DNA of 64,000 bases from Anastrepha obliqua (Eukaryota; Arthropoda; Insecta; Diptera; Tephritidae). The translations under genes were made by a program, and so were the position numbers. Position 1 is the stretch's first letter. Every line of letters begins with the position of its first letter. The stretch spans positions 59,151,601 through 59,215,600 of the forward strand of contig NC_072894.1 of NCBI RefSeq assembly GCF_027943255.1. Reading direction: 5' to 3'. Shown in pieces: positions 1-9,249 of the stretch. The notes beneath the pieces were generated by a model. It saw only the letters and a list, made by a program, of their open reading frames with translations, did no database searches and was not told the origin of the DNA.

Positions 1-450
1 ATTGTTTGGGCGAGCTCACCGCAATTTCACCACGATATTTGTTGGCTCTTATTCTCGTATATAAACCATTTTTGATCGTCACTCACTATCCACTTCAGAA
101 ATGAATGGACTTTCATACAGATCAGCAAAGAATAACTCGCGTGGGTTCGCTTCAAATGGTTTGCGAGCCAATTCGAAGCTCAATTATTGACATCAGTATT
201 ATGTAAATGACTCCAAACGACGGATTTCTGCAAATTTTCAATTCCCGGGTAATGAAAGTGGTCTCATATTGGCTCGACTTCACGATTTTCATGATTTTAT
301 CGAAATTTTCGACGATTCACCGACCAGAACCTAATTTATCTTAGACGTTCATACTCGCATCATGATCACAACCAAATCACTGGAGCAACTGCTTCATTAT
401 CGAATTCCATACGGTACTTAATCCATAAACATTGGACATATTTTTGGTCA
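1..450 (-). mobile_element. degenerate mariner-type transposase fragment
   Basis: Read on the minus strand, this stretch gives broken pieces resembling the middle of a mariner transposase. The clearest is a block with KWFIYENK followed by W and GELA, which matches the family pattern around the first catalytic Asp (DEKW..Y.N...W...GE). Upstream pieces resemble the linker preceding that motif. Several stops and frameshifts interrupt it, and it runs off the left window edge, so the C-terminal half lies outside. No terminal repeats are visible. It cannot encode a working enzyme. The superfamily call is fairly safe; the subfamily is not determined. Confidence 0.5.
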
Positions 451-639
451 CCTGATATATTAGAAAATGAATAAATAGGTTTCCCACCTAAATTTAATTT
501 CTATGGATATTTCATTTTAGGAAGTAGGTTTATTAAAACAATTTGAACGTTTATAAATATTTATAGTCAGCAAAAAAAAAAAACACGGATGGTTATATAA
601 ACAAGACTGTCGTCATAAAAATGTTTTTGATGGCGCCAT

Positions 640-1750
640 CTTTTTAATGAGTTAGTGCAAGTTACATCCCTAGCTGACTTCCAGTGAAAGCTTGGAGACA
701 TTCGGTTCAGTGCAAGCGAAGTTATTGCGTCTAAAGTGTCAGTGACACAAACATAAGTCATCGGTACAAAAATGAGTTCCGAACAAAGAGCTAATAAAAT
801 TTTTGTTTTAAAATCGATAAAACGTTCACCGAAACATTTGAATTAATGAGAAAAGTTTATGGCGATTGTTGTCTATCTCGTGCCAGAGCTCATGTGTGAT
901 TTTCACATTTCAGAGATGGTTGTGAGGACATAAATGACAATGAAAATACGGCCCAAAATCAAAAATCACTGAAAACTCCATTAAAATTGTTCGTAAATTT
1001 ACCAAAAAAGAACCGAAATCATCGTTGAAATTCATGGAATCGGAGTTGAATATCTCCAAAACATCGACTTATCGCATTTTAACAGGTCATTTGGGTTTAT
1101 GAGAGATCTGTGCACTAGGCGAGAAAATACGAGAACTTCCTTTACAACATTGTAACTGGTGAAGAAACGTGGTGTTTCCAACATGAACCTGAAACTAAGC
1201 GTCAAAGTGCTGAATGGAAGGCCCCAGACGAGCCACCACACAAAAAGTCGCGTTTGGAGAAGTCAAAAATCAAGTCGACGCTCATTTTGCTTTTACGATT
1301 CCAAGGGAACTGTCCACAAGAAGTTCGTGCCAATGGGCCAAACCGTCAATACATTTTTCTATCTTGGCGTTTTGAAGCCTTGAATATCATGAAGGAGGAA
1401 GCTGGCGCTTATACCATGACAATACACTATCTCATCGATCTACTCTTGTGATTGATTTGACTAGAAATCGCATTTTAACCATCAATCACTCACCGTATTT
1501 GCCTGATATGGCTCTTATGACTTCTACCTATTCGATAAATTGCATTTGGCCATGAAAGGAAAACGTTTTGCGTCCGTAGAGGTCATCCAAAAGGCTTGTA
1601 CCGACATTCTGAAATACATTCCAGTCACTGAAACACTGTTTTGAAAAGCTTTTAGATCGCGCAGAGGACTATTTTGAATAAACAAACTCGAAGCTATCGG
1701 AACAAAGCTCCTGTCTTTCTATTTTAGCTCAGTCTTATTTATTTTGGACT
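640..1750 (+). mobile_element. decayed mariner relic, GVQW/FLJ37770-like group
   Basis: A start-like ATG near 772 opens a reading frame beginning MSSEQRANK, which then breaks into several frames. The diagnostic block lies at about 1140-1380: NIVTGEETWCFQHEPETKRQ, then SAEWKAPDEP, KKSR, and GTVHKKFVPMGQTVN. This matches the region around the first catalytic residue of the mariner group whose proteins carry VTGDETWCF.YEPETKRQSAEW. Here the D-E-T-W context reads EETW, so the first catalytic Asp position appears changed to Glu. Downstream, SPYLPDMA-like pieces and a stretch up to about 1680 represent the C-terminal third. Multiple frameshifts and stops make it a dead copy. Clear terminal inverted repeats were not found. 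Confidence 0.75.
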
Positions 1751-2699
1751 TCACCTTCTAGATTAAAATTAAGCTTAGATTCTCAAAAAGATTTGTTGTT
1801 TTTACATTGGGTATAAATAGAAATCACTCGCCATATATCAACCGTCACAGGATATCAAGGCTTCAAAGCACCCCGGGCGTATTAGCGGGAGCATTCAATA
1901 TTTATCTGCTACGCCACGTGTGTTACTATGATTATGAGGGCGATAGAAAATGACTTTACAATAGCAAAGCTCCCACATATACATGAGTTTTCTGTGCCAC
2001 GCGCATTTCCCCTCACTTTTTTATCGTGCTGTTATGGAATTTTCTTTTGAAAGGTATCATCACACAACAAAAGAAACTATTACGGTTGTCGCATCACAAA
2101 AGCATTTTTCCTGCATGTGTTTTCATCTCACTTTAAGGAATATTTGCTTTAAATTAAAGATAATTGAAAGAAATGCAAACTCAATCAGCATAGGTATGTG
2201 GCATTTATTTATGATTGCAAATGCGTGTATTAGGAGATGGCTTCTGTTTTAAAGAGAAAATACAGACACAAATGTAGAAAAGGTTTTCAATTAAACAAAT
2301 CTTCAGCCTTTGCGAACACGCAAACGAAGCGTCGTTCTCATTGAAAATGATTTTGCAAGCTATTAGTCCATAAAATTTAAAGGACAAAAAAAATTGTTTT
2401 ATTCTATTTTTATTTTAAAATTTGAAAAGCGTAACAAAAATTTTCAATGTCTTAAAATTGATATTTGGTGTTTTTGTTAACGCTTTCATGCTTAGAAGAT
2501 TTTAATTTTTGTTGGTTAAACTTACTCTGATGTCAGATACACTGGTGGTAAAAATATTAGAAACAGTGCAAAATATTAGCATTTTTTTTTAATATTTTTA
2601 TTAATGAACGCATTAACAATTCAAAATTTAAGAAATCCAAAAATCACATGAATAATTTAAAGAGGTAGTATTAATTTCTAGCATGCTATTTGCACAATA
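1751..2699. other. AT-rich stretch with no recognised gene
   Basis: No supported coding region, RNA or mobile element was recognised. The sequence contains poly-T/poly-A runs and only short ORFs without domain-like composition. It ends at the TA that flanks the next transposon. Confidence 0.5.
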
Positions 2700-2701
2700 T
2701 A

Positions 2702-4011
2702 AAGGGTGATTTTTTAAGAGCTATAGGAAAGTTTTTCAAAAAAAAAACACACGTAAAATTCAGAAATTCAGAAAAATGCATGAAATTTTTATTTAAATCC
2801 ATAGTACAGTCTATATAATTTAATGTTTGAAGATTATTTCATGCAAATGTTGCCGCGACTGCGCTTCAAATGGTCCATCCGCTTAGTCCAATTTTGGCAT
2901 ACTCTTTCCAATGTTTCGGCCGGTATCTCACATATAAATGCTTTAATGTTGTCTTCCAATACGTTAGTTGAAGCAGGCCTGTCTGAATAGACATGAGCTT
3001 TAACATAGCCCCACAAAAAATAATCTAAAGGCGTTATATCGCACGATCTGGGTGGCCAACTGACAGGTCCCGAACGTGAAATAAAATGTTCACCGAACTC
3101 GCCTCTCAACAAGTCCATTGTTACGCATGCTGTGTGGCATGTGGCACCGTCTTGCTGAAACCACATGTCATGCAAGTCAAGTTCTTGCATTTTGAGCAAA
3201 AAAAGTTGGATATTATTTCACGGTAGCGCTCACACTTCACAGTTACGTTACGATTCGCAGCATCTTTGAAGAAGTACGGTCCAATGATACCAGCCCATAA
3301 ACCGCACCAAACTGTGACCTTTTCTGGATACATTGGTAGCTCTTGCAATTCTTCTGGCTGATCTTCACTCCAAAATCGACAATTCTGCTTATTTACGTAT
3401 CCATTGATCCAAAAATGAGCGTCGTCACTGAACACAATTTTTCGATAAAAAAGTGCATCTTCGGCCAACTTTCCAAGAGTCCATTCACCAAAAATTATGC
3501 GTTGGGGTAGGTCGTTTGGCTTCAATTCTTGCACCAGCTGTATTTTGAAAGGCTTCACACCTAAATCCTTTCGCAAAATTTTCCACGTTGTTGAGTAACA
3601 GAGGCCCAATTGCTGCGAACGGCGACGAATCGATAATTGATGGTCATCATTAACACTGGCCGATACAGCTGCGATATTTTCTTCAGTTCGCACTCTACGT
3701 AAGCGTGTTGCTGGTTTCATGTCCAATAATGTAAATTTGGTTCTAAATTTAGTCACAATAGCTCGAATTGCCGCTTCAGTGGGTCGATTAAACTGACCAT
3801 AAAAGGGAAGAAGCGCGCGATAAACTTTCTTAACAGAACACGCATTTTTATAAAAAAATTCAATGACTTGCAAGCGTTGTTCATTTGTAAAACGATTCAT
3901 GGTTAAATTATAGACCAAACTGAAGATGTTTGACAGTGAAACAAAACACGAAACGTGCGTTAGCTGTTTAAACCAATTGTTTAAAAAGATAATAGCTAAA
4001 AAATCACCTCT
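2702..4011 (-). mobile_element. DD41D (rosa-like) IS630-Tc1-mariner element with TIRs
   Basis: A near full-length element of about 1.31 kb. The left end AAGGGTGATTTTTTAAGAGC and the reverse complement of the right end (AGAGGTGATTTTTTAGCTAT) form imperfect terminal inverted repeats, and both ends abut a TA, the target duplication expected for IS630-Tc1-mariner transposons. The minus strand carries one transposase split by a frameshift (separate entry). The spacing of the second and third catalytic Asp is 41 residues. This matches the DD41D group, which I associate with the rosa family first described from a Ceratitis fly. A Tc1 relic starts immediately to the right. Confidence 0.85.
2834..3900 (-). 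pseudogene. DD41D transposase, one frameshift in a homopolymer
   Basis: The start at 3900 gives MNRFTNEQRLQVIEFFYKNA, a helix-turn-helix N-terminus typical of these insect transposases (DUF4817-like). The middle part contains FSDDAHFWINGYVNKQNCRF with the first catalytic Asp, then KVTVWCGLWAG and GPYFFKDAA. The C-terminal part is in another frame and holds WFQQDGATCHTA (second Asp) and WPPRSCDITPLDYFLWGYVK (third Asp). The two frames meet near 3197-3203 in a run of seven A on the + strand, so a single-base indel (real or a sequencing error in a homopolymer) explains the break. Otherwise all three catalytic Asp and the expected total length of about 350 residues are present. It would act in the nucleus on its own TIRs. 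Confidence 0.85.
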
Positions 4012-4059
4012 TAATAGAAACAAAGAAATAGTGCAGAATAGCCTATACTTCTTGTTACA

Positions 4060-4915
4060 GGAAAAAACTACCACAAAAATTTATTAACATTTGGTACTTT
4101 CATCTTTATATTTTATTACTTTCAAGCAACTTCAATGCATGGAATTGACGAGCTTAGCACAAGTTTCAGGGCTTATAGAATACCATTCTTTCTTAATACT
4201 TTCCCAAAAATCTTACTTTTTCGCGCTCTATATCCCCCAAAACTTTTTTTTAGTACAGCGTGCGACATTTTTTATATCGGTATGGAAACATTGAATAACT
4301 TTGAAAAAGAATCAACTGATTTTTATAAGTGAGGTATTTTTATTTGGTCTGGGTATTTACAATTTATTAAAACTATTTTTTGAATACCATATCAATCAAG
4401 TGGCCACCTTTATTAGCAATCACAAACTGCGATCTTTTTTCTGCGTTTGTCATCACCTTGTCAAGCATTTCGGGTTTTATAGCGTCGATTTCGCGTTGTT
4501 TCGGTGTAAAGCGATCCAAAAACATGTATAATACAAGTATGTTGAAGTCGATCGGTTGGTAAATACAAAGTTATTCAGCGTTTACATACCGACATAAAAG
4601 ATGGCGCACCCTGTATTCACCATAGATGTTCTATAGGGTTAAGATCTGGTGACTGTGGAAGCCACTGCGAAACCTTAGCCCTATTCTGACTCATTAAGAA
4701 CCAACAACTCCTCTCTTACAAATGGAAGCATGCCTTCAAACAAAAAAATTGGGCCCATGCCGAATGCAGAAAAGCAGCCCCATAACATTATTGATCCACC
4801 ACTATGTTTCACTATTTTTTTTTTGGTGAATTTAGAATCGCACGCTGTGTTTTTTGGGATCCGGAAATATTTATCTTGGTTTCATTTGACCATAGGATAT
4901 TTAACCGGTTAAATT
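4060..4915 (-). mobile_element. Tc1-like transposase relic, split by a nested insertion
   Basis: The minus strand right of 4615 reads VLWSNETKINIFGS, then KHSGGSIMLWGCFSAFGMGP, then QWLPQSPDLNPIEHLW. These are the Tc1 hallmarks, including the third catalytic (Glu) motif PDLNPIE. On the other side of the nested 358-bp element, the minus strand at about 4080-4250 continues with FWESIKKEWYSISPETCAKL followed by VNSM, which is the Tc1 C-terminus. Removing the insertion rejoins the protein order correctly. Stops and frameshifts show the copy is dead. The N-terminal DNA-binding third is not recognised to the right of 4915. Confidence 0.85.
4256..4613 (-). mobile_element. 358-bp internally deleted mariner-type element nested in Tc1
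   Basis: Both ends carry long inverted repeats of about 53 bases: the left begins CAGCGTGCGACATTTTTTAT and the right, reversed, begins CAGGGTGCGCCATCTTTTAT, and both continue into a matching GAATAACTTTG. TA flanks both ends (4254-4255 and 4614-4615). Inside, the minus strand encodes the extreme N-terminus (MFLDRFTPKQR) fused to a C-terminus (EMLDKVMTNAEKRSQFVIAN, then HLIDMVF). Nearly the whole catalytic domain is therefore missing. This is a non-autonomous deletion derivative that would need a transposase supplied in trans. It sits inside the Tc1 relic and is younger than it. Confidence 0.85.
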
Positions 4916-5044
4916 TTTTTATTATTTATTTTTGAGGCAAAGTCCTCCGAATAATAACAAAGAAATTACGAGTCTTATGAAGATTTTTATAGTATTTTTT
5001 TGGTGGAATTTAGAATCGTTCTATAATTAGCACTCACATCATTT

Positions 5045-5105
5045 GCTGGGTGTTTGGCCGAGCTCGTCCTGCTATTTGGGATGTGCGTCTTTATGTTGTT
5101 CTCCA
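5045..5105 (-). mobile_element. SINE-A fragment (3' part only)
   Basis: The segment GGGTGTTTGGCCGAGCTCGT and following bases match the 3' body of the tRNA-derived SINE seen in fuller form at 8244-8561. The tRNA-like head is absent. It stops where a terminal piece of a DD41D element begins. Confidence 0.7.
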
Positions 5106-5109
5106 AAAG

Positions 5110-5206
5110 TCAAACCTTACGGAACAGAAATGTCAACACAGTTTGCCATTATCAGCTGTCATGATCGATTTAGACAGTACTTACGCAGTTAAGAAAACAC
5201 CCGATA
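5110..5206 (-). mobile_element. solo terminal fragment of a DD41D-type element
   Basis: The bases AACAGAAATGTCAACACAGT and TTGCCATT, followed by GAAAACACCCGATAC, match the right end of the element at 61915-62531. Only the terminal 95 or so bases are present, and they abut the SINE fragment to the left. This is either a recombination product or a very short deletion derivative. No coding capacity remains. Confidence 0.65.
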
Positions 5207-5477
5207 CGTAGTTTGTAGTACTCATTGTAGCAAGGTGCTGCAACCTATCAGTATGAAAAAAGTAGAAATTATTAAAAAATAGCAAATATTTGCGATTTGT
5301 TATACCAAACACAATTTGATTTTTAGCGTTGCTTTTATTGCAAATGTCACAATTTATACCGAAATTTCACTTGTATCTATATTCTGGTATGAAATGAAAG
5401 GTATTTAAATGAGTTGTAATAAAAAATATGGTGCTGTCATCTCTTTTCAGAAATTAGGAAATTTACTATAAAAATAT

Positions 5478-5879
5478 TGTCGCAATCGCGAGATTCCGCG
5501 AGCCGACTAGCAACAATAGCGATAGAGAGGCCAAAACAATAACATAAATTAGCTTTGATGGCGACAGCAGATAGCGAGACAATTTACCGCTAAATGAGTT
5601 AGAGGAAGACGACAGCTGAATAGTAAGCTGCTCTACCACAGAACTCGCCAGAAGATACGGCTACCAGATCTAGAAACTACGATATTTATTAGGCACATAT
5701 GTATGTATAAGACGAGGTGCATGTGCATGGGGATTCAGTAGTAAGTTAAACGTATAAACGAATAAAGGAAAAGTAATAGAGCGATTCAGGCTTAAGCTGA
5801 ATGTGTACATTTAGAAGTAAAGTGTTGGAAATAAAGCAAATCAAGTGTATTGCCCTTAATTTGTGTATTTTCTTCGACA
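5478..5879. repeat. candidate solo LTR (weak)
   Basis: The segment begins TGTCGCAATCGCG and ends TTCTTCGACA, giving the TG...CA form with a perfect 5-bp inverted end (TGTCG/CGACA). An AATAAA lies near the right end at about 5829. The length of about 400 bp fits an insect LTR. Flanking bases do not show a convincing target duplication, and no gag/pol or primer-binding site was recognised beside it. Chance is a real alternative. Confidence 0.35.
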
Positions 5880-5972
5880 ATCCAGTGATCGAACTCAGAG
5901 AGTTATTGTAAGAGATTTACTTCAGTTTTAACGTTCGAAAATTTGTAACAACATATTTATGGTAAAACAATA

Positions 5973-6506
5973 TAGGATTTTCCAATAACAGGTGTTATTG
6001 GTGAATGGATTGCGCCATCGAGAGATGGCGATGGAATTGGATGGTATTGATTTGGACAATGTTTATTTTCAACAAGACCGTGGTACGTGCCACAACGAAA
6101 TCATTGATCTTTTACGGGAAAAGTTTCCCGATCGTGTTATCTCTCGAAGAGGTGATTACAATTGGTCACCGAGATCTTGTAATTTAACACCTTGTGATTT
6201 TTTTCTTTGGAACCGCGTGAAAGAGAAGGTCTACGCCAGCAGCTCAGGGTCGATTCAAGACCTCAAAGATGGAATTCGTGAGGATATCGAGGTCATGGGG
6301 CAGCCACTTTGCAATTCGGTTATGGAAAATTTTATGAAAAGGATATTGTCTCGTAAGCGTGGTCGTGGTGGTCATTTGACTGATGTTATTTTCCACTATT
6401 AACGGCACACCTTCCTCTTTATAATGAAATAAACATCCGATAATTTATATTAAAAAACAGCATTTTTCTTTGCATATCAAAATAACACCTCTGTTTGGAG
6501 GAGCTT
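5973..6506 (+). mobile_element. 534-bp DD41D deletion derivative, subfamily 1
   Basis: The left terminus AGGATTTTCCAATAACAGGT and the right terminus ending near GGAGGAGCTTTA are the TIRs shared with the copies at 36921 and 32303, and TA flanks both ends. The N-terminal half of the transposase is missing. The element enters the coding sequence just before the second catalytic motif: FQQDRGTCHNE, then REKFPDRVISRRG, WSPRSCNLTPCDFFLW and a C-terminus ending near 6402. Compared with the sister copies two residues are lost between TCH and the next helix, and CDLTP is changed to CNLTP. It is non-autonomous and coding-dead. Confidence 0.85.
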
Positions 6507-6519
6507 TAACCCAATAACA

Positions 6520-6951
6520 AAGGGTATTTCAAAAGTGACGACCAAATGTGAGTAGATGTTAAAATTTTGCACGATAGAACAACGTGTTAAAATTTTTGAA
6601 GAAATAATCGTTGGAATGAATCGACATTTCAAAGATTGATGAACAAATCTTAAGAAACTAGTTCTGTCGAGAGTAGGGAAAGGCAGATAGACTGGCAGAT
6701 CCAAAACTGGATATTCTGTTGGGAATAGTTGCTGTAGCGTGAAGTACTCAACAATTAGGCATTCATCAATCGATTGTTTCACGAGATTTTCCTGTAGAAG
6801 TGCGGGTGGTGGGCATTCAAATTATTTCGTTTTTTACATATAATTATTAAAAAACCGTCTTTTGACTCAAAATAGTGAAAAATGAAAGAATCTTCATTTT
6901 TACATGATTTATTTGAAAACAACATATAAGTGTATATTTTGAAAGACCCTT
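6520..6951 (+). mobile_element. deletion derivative of a second mariner-type subfamily
   Basis: The ends AAGGGTATTTCAAAAGTGAC and, reversed, AAAGGGTCTTTCAAAATATA form TIRs. The right side has TA at 6952-6953; the left has CA, probably a mutated TA. Inside, the + strand shows IEQRVKIFEEI near the start and a short C-terminal-like piece (GGGHSNYFVFYI) near 6810. This is the same fused N- and C-terminal layout as the element at 38583-39222, whose coding remnant is clearer. The catalytic core is deleted. Confidence 0.7.
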
Positions 6952-6959
6952 TATTTTTA

Positions 6960-8236
6960 AATGGCGTTGCCATCTAATTTTAAAGAAACAACTTGCATTA
7001 ATAACAAAACTTAATGTAAACTGAATACATCTACTTCTTGACTTTTAGTTTTTAATGGTTAAATAAAATTTAGAGGACTTAAATCTAGAACGAACTGTCC
7101 TTAATAGTACGATTTGACTTGTACAGGTACTTTGTGAAACCTCTAAATAAATTTTTAACCGTTTGAATATCGCGGCGTGATCTCGATTGGTCAACCGGCC
7201 GAGTTTCTGGCAGTGTTTATTACCTCTACTGCAAGGGTAATAGTAACGTCTCGCAGTGATATGATAAAAATTGGTTGGCAAAAATAAAATCATAGAGTAT
7301 CGAATAAAATTACTTCATACGTTGCATTGCCATTTATGTTGCAACTACTAAATTTGACAATAAATCATTAATGGAAAAATCAACTTACTAAAATGGTGTT
7401 AAACAACAAAAATGGATTACATGAAATAGACAAATAAACAATAAAGTGCGGTTATGCAGCACAAATGTCAGGCGAAATATCAACAACAAAATTAGCAGCT
7501 AAGTGATATCATATCATCAGTTATACAAACACATGTACAAGCACATACATACATTCATACAACATATGAAACCGTAGACTGGCAACATAAATGAAAACAC
7601 GACAGCGACGACCAACATACATGTGTACATACATATGTATGTGCACACGTACAACACAGATGTGGCAATGAAAATGAATGAAAAAAATACGACAAAAACA
7701 TTATTTGCCACAGCTGTGGTTACAATAAAAACAATACCAAAGATAACAAGAATAATCGCAATATTAACAACAATGTAATTGCAACATGTGTAAGTATGTA
7801 TATAGTGCATGCCACATTTCACTGATGACTGCATGTTGTAAGCAGCAGCAGAAAGTGGCAAGCAGCAGCAGCAAGTGGTCAACCAGCGAGTGGGTAGAGA
7901 GCAGACTAATGCTCAAGTGGATGACTGGGTGAATGGGCGAACAGGCGAACGGGTGAACGAGGTGATGCTTCACTCAAACGCTGACTAATCTGTGCGTATA
8001 ATTTTAGCGACAACGACGAAAGTATACTATGTATAAATTATACACATTTACATAGATATCCGAATAAGTTTATCTATTGACATACATACACACATACACA
8101 AATGCGTGCACATTTATGTAATTGATAGATGCCATGCAGGGAAATCAAGTAGTGTGGAGTTTGTGCACTCTTGGTGACTCGAGAGCCATGACTAACGCAT
8201 TCGTGATGGCTAACATACAAACTAGTAAATTCGACA
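6960..8236. other. unique-looking DNA with simple repeats, no gene seen
   Basis: No domain-bearing frame was found. The sequence holds TACATA/ATGTATGT microsatellite-like runs (7530-7650), short CAG clusters at about 7840-7880, and a short degenerate GGGTGAATGGGCGAACAGGC-type repeat at 7920-7960. ORFs here are compositional artefacts of those repeats. Confidence 0.5.
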
Positions 8237-8243
8237 GCAGATT

Positions 8244-8561
8244 ATATATATAAATAATTGGCGAGTACACCCTTTTTGGGTATTTGGCCGAGCTCGTCCT
8301 CCTATTTGTGGTGTGCGTCTTGATGTTGTTCCACAAATAGAGGGACCTACACTTTCAAGCCGACTCCGTACGGCAGATATTTTTATGAAGACCTTTTCAT
8401 AGCAGAAATACACTCGGAGGTTTGCCATTGTCTGCCGAGGGGCGATCGCTGTTAGAAAAAACTTTTTCTTAATTTTGGTGTTTTCACCGAGATTCGAACC
8501 GACGTTCTTTCTGTGAATCCCGTATGGTAGTCGCGCACCAACCCATTCGGCTACGGCGGCC
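8244..8561 (-). mobile_element. tRNA-derived SINE-A, near full length with target duplication
   Basis: On the minus strand it begins GGCCGCCGTAGCCGAATGGG TTGG (tRNA-like A box), followed about 50 bases later by the B box GGTTCGAATCTCGG. The spacing implies a long variable arm like that of a class II (Ser/Leu-type) tRNA. The tRNA-unrelated body contains ATCTGCCGT and the tail ends ...GTACTCGCCAATTAT plus a TATA-rich run. A 7-bp direct repeat GCAGATT flanks it exactly (8237-8243 and 8562-8568), as expected for LINE-mediated integration. It would be transcribed by RNA polymerase III from the internal boxes and has no protein. This is the reference copy for the family in this window. Confidence 0.85.
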
Positions 8562-8976
8562 GCAGATTCCTAAGCCATTTTTTCGATAACTCCGAACCAC
8601 GATTGAATTCGATAACCTACGATAACCTATCTATGCAAGGTGTTCTAGCTCGCACAGCTGATGTTGTTGCAATCGACTATCTGGTATTATTTAACAGGTA
8701 CAAAACTCGACTTTTCGGGCAACCAATTTCGAGAGAGAACTCTGGGAACGGAATTCCAGCATAAAAATCCACTGGATTTCCTATATTTGCAAGCTGAAAA
8801 GAGGGCTAGAGAAACTACTATTAGTAGATAAACTAACGTGGAAACTTGTATTTTTTCACTTCAATATGACCAACACTTCCTGAGCAAAGTACACACAATT
8901 TACAAACTAATATGGTAAGCTGTTCTTCATGCGAATACTAACGCATGACGACTTCTGTATTAGTTATAAAACAATA

Positions 8977-9243
8977 AATAAATAATTGGCGTGTACACTT
9001 CGGTTAAGTATTTGGCCGAGCTCGTCCTCCCAATTGTGAGGCGCGTCCTGATGTTGTTCCACAAATGGACTGACCTACAGTTTTAAGCCGACTTCAAACG
9101 GCAAATGGCTTCTATGAGGAACTTTTTCGTGGCAAAAATACTCACGGAGGTTTTTCATTGCCTGCCGAGGGGCGACCACTATTAGAAACAACTTTTTACA
9201 TCATGTTGCTGGTAGTGACGCACCAACCTATTCAGCTACGGCC
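8977..9243 (-). mobile_element. SINE-A copy with internal deletion of the B box
   Basis: The tail AATAATTGGCGTGTACAC and the body match the copy at 8244-8561, and the head ends with the reverse complement of TAGCTGAATAGGTTGGTGCG. Between the body and the head about 50 bases are missing, including the B-box GGTTCGAA region. The copy therefore probably cannot drive its own transcription. Confidence 0.8.
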
Positions 9244-9249
9244 AATCTG

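Noticed and set aside
7517..7973. Minus-strand ORFs of 121 and 69 codons
   Set aside because: They overlap TACATA microsatellites and CAG/CTG runs that keep several frames open; the peptides are low-complexity.
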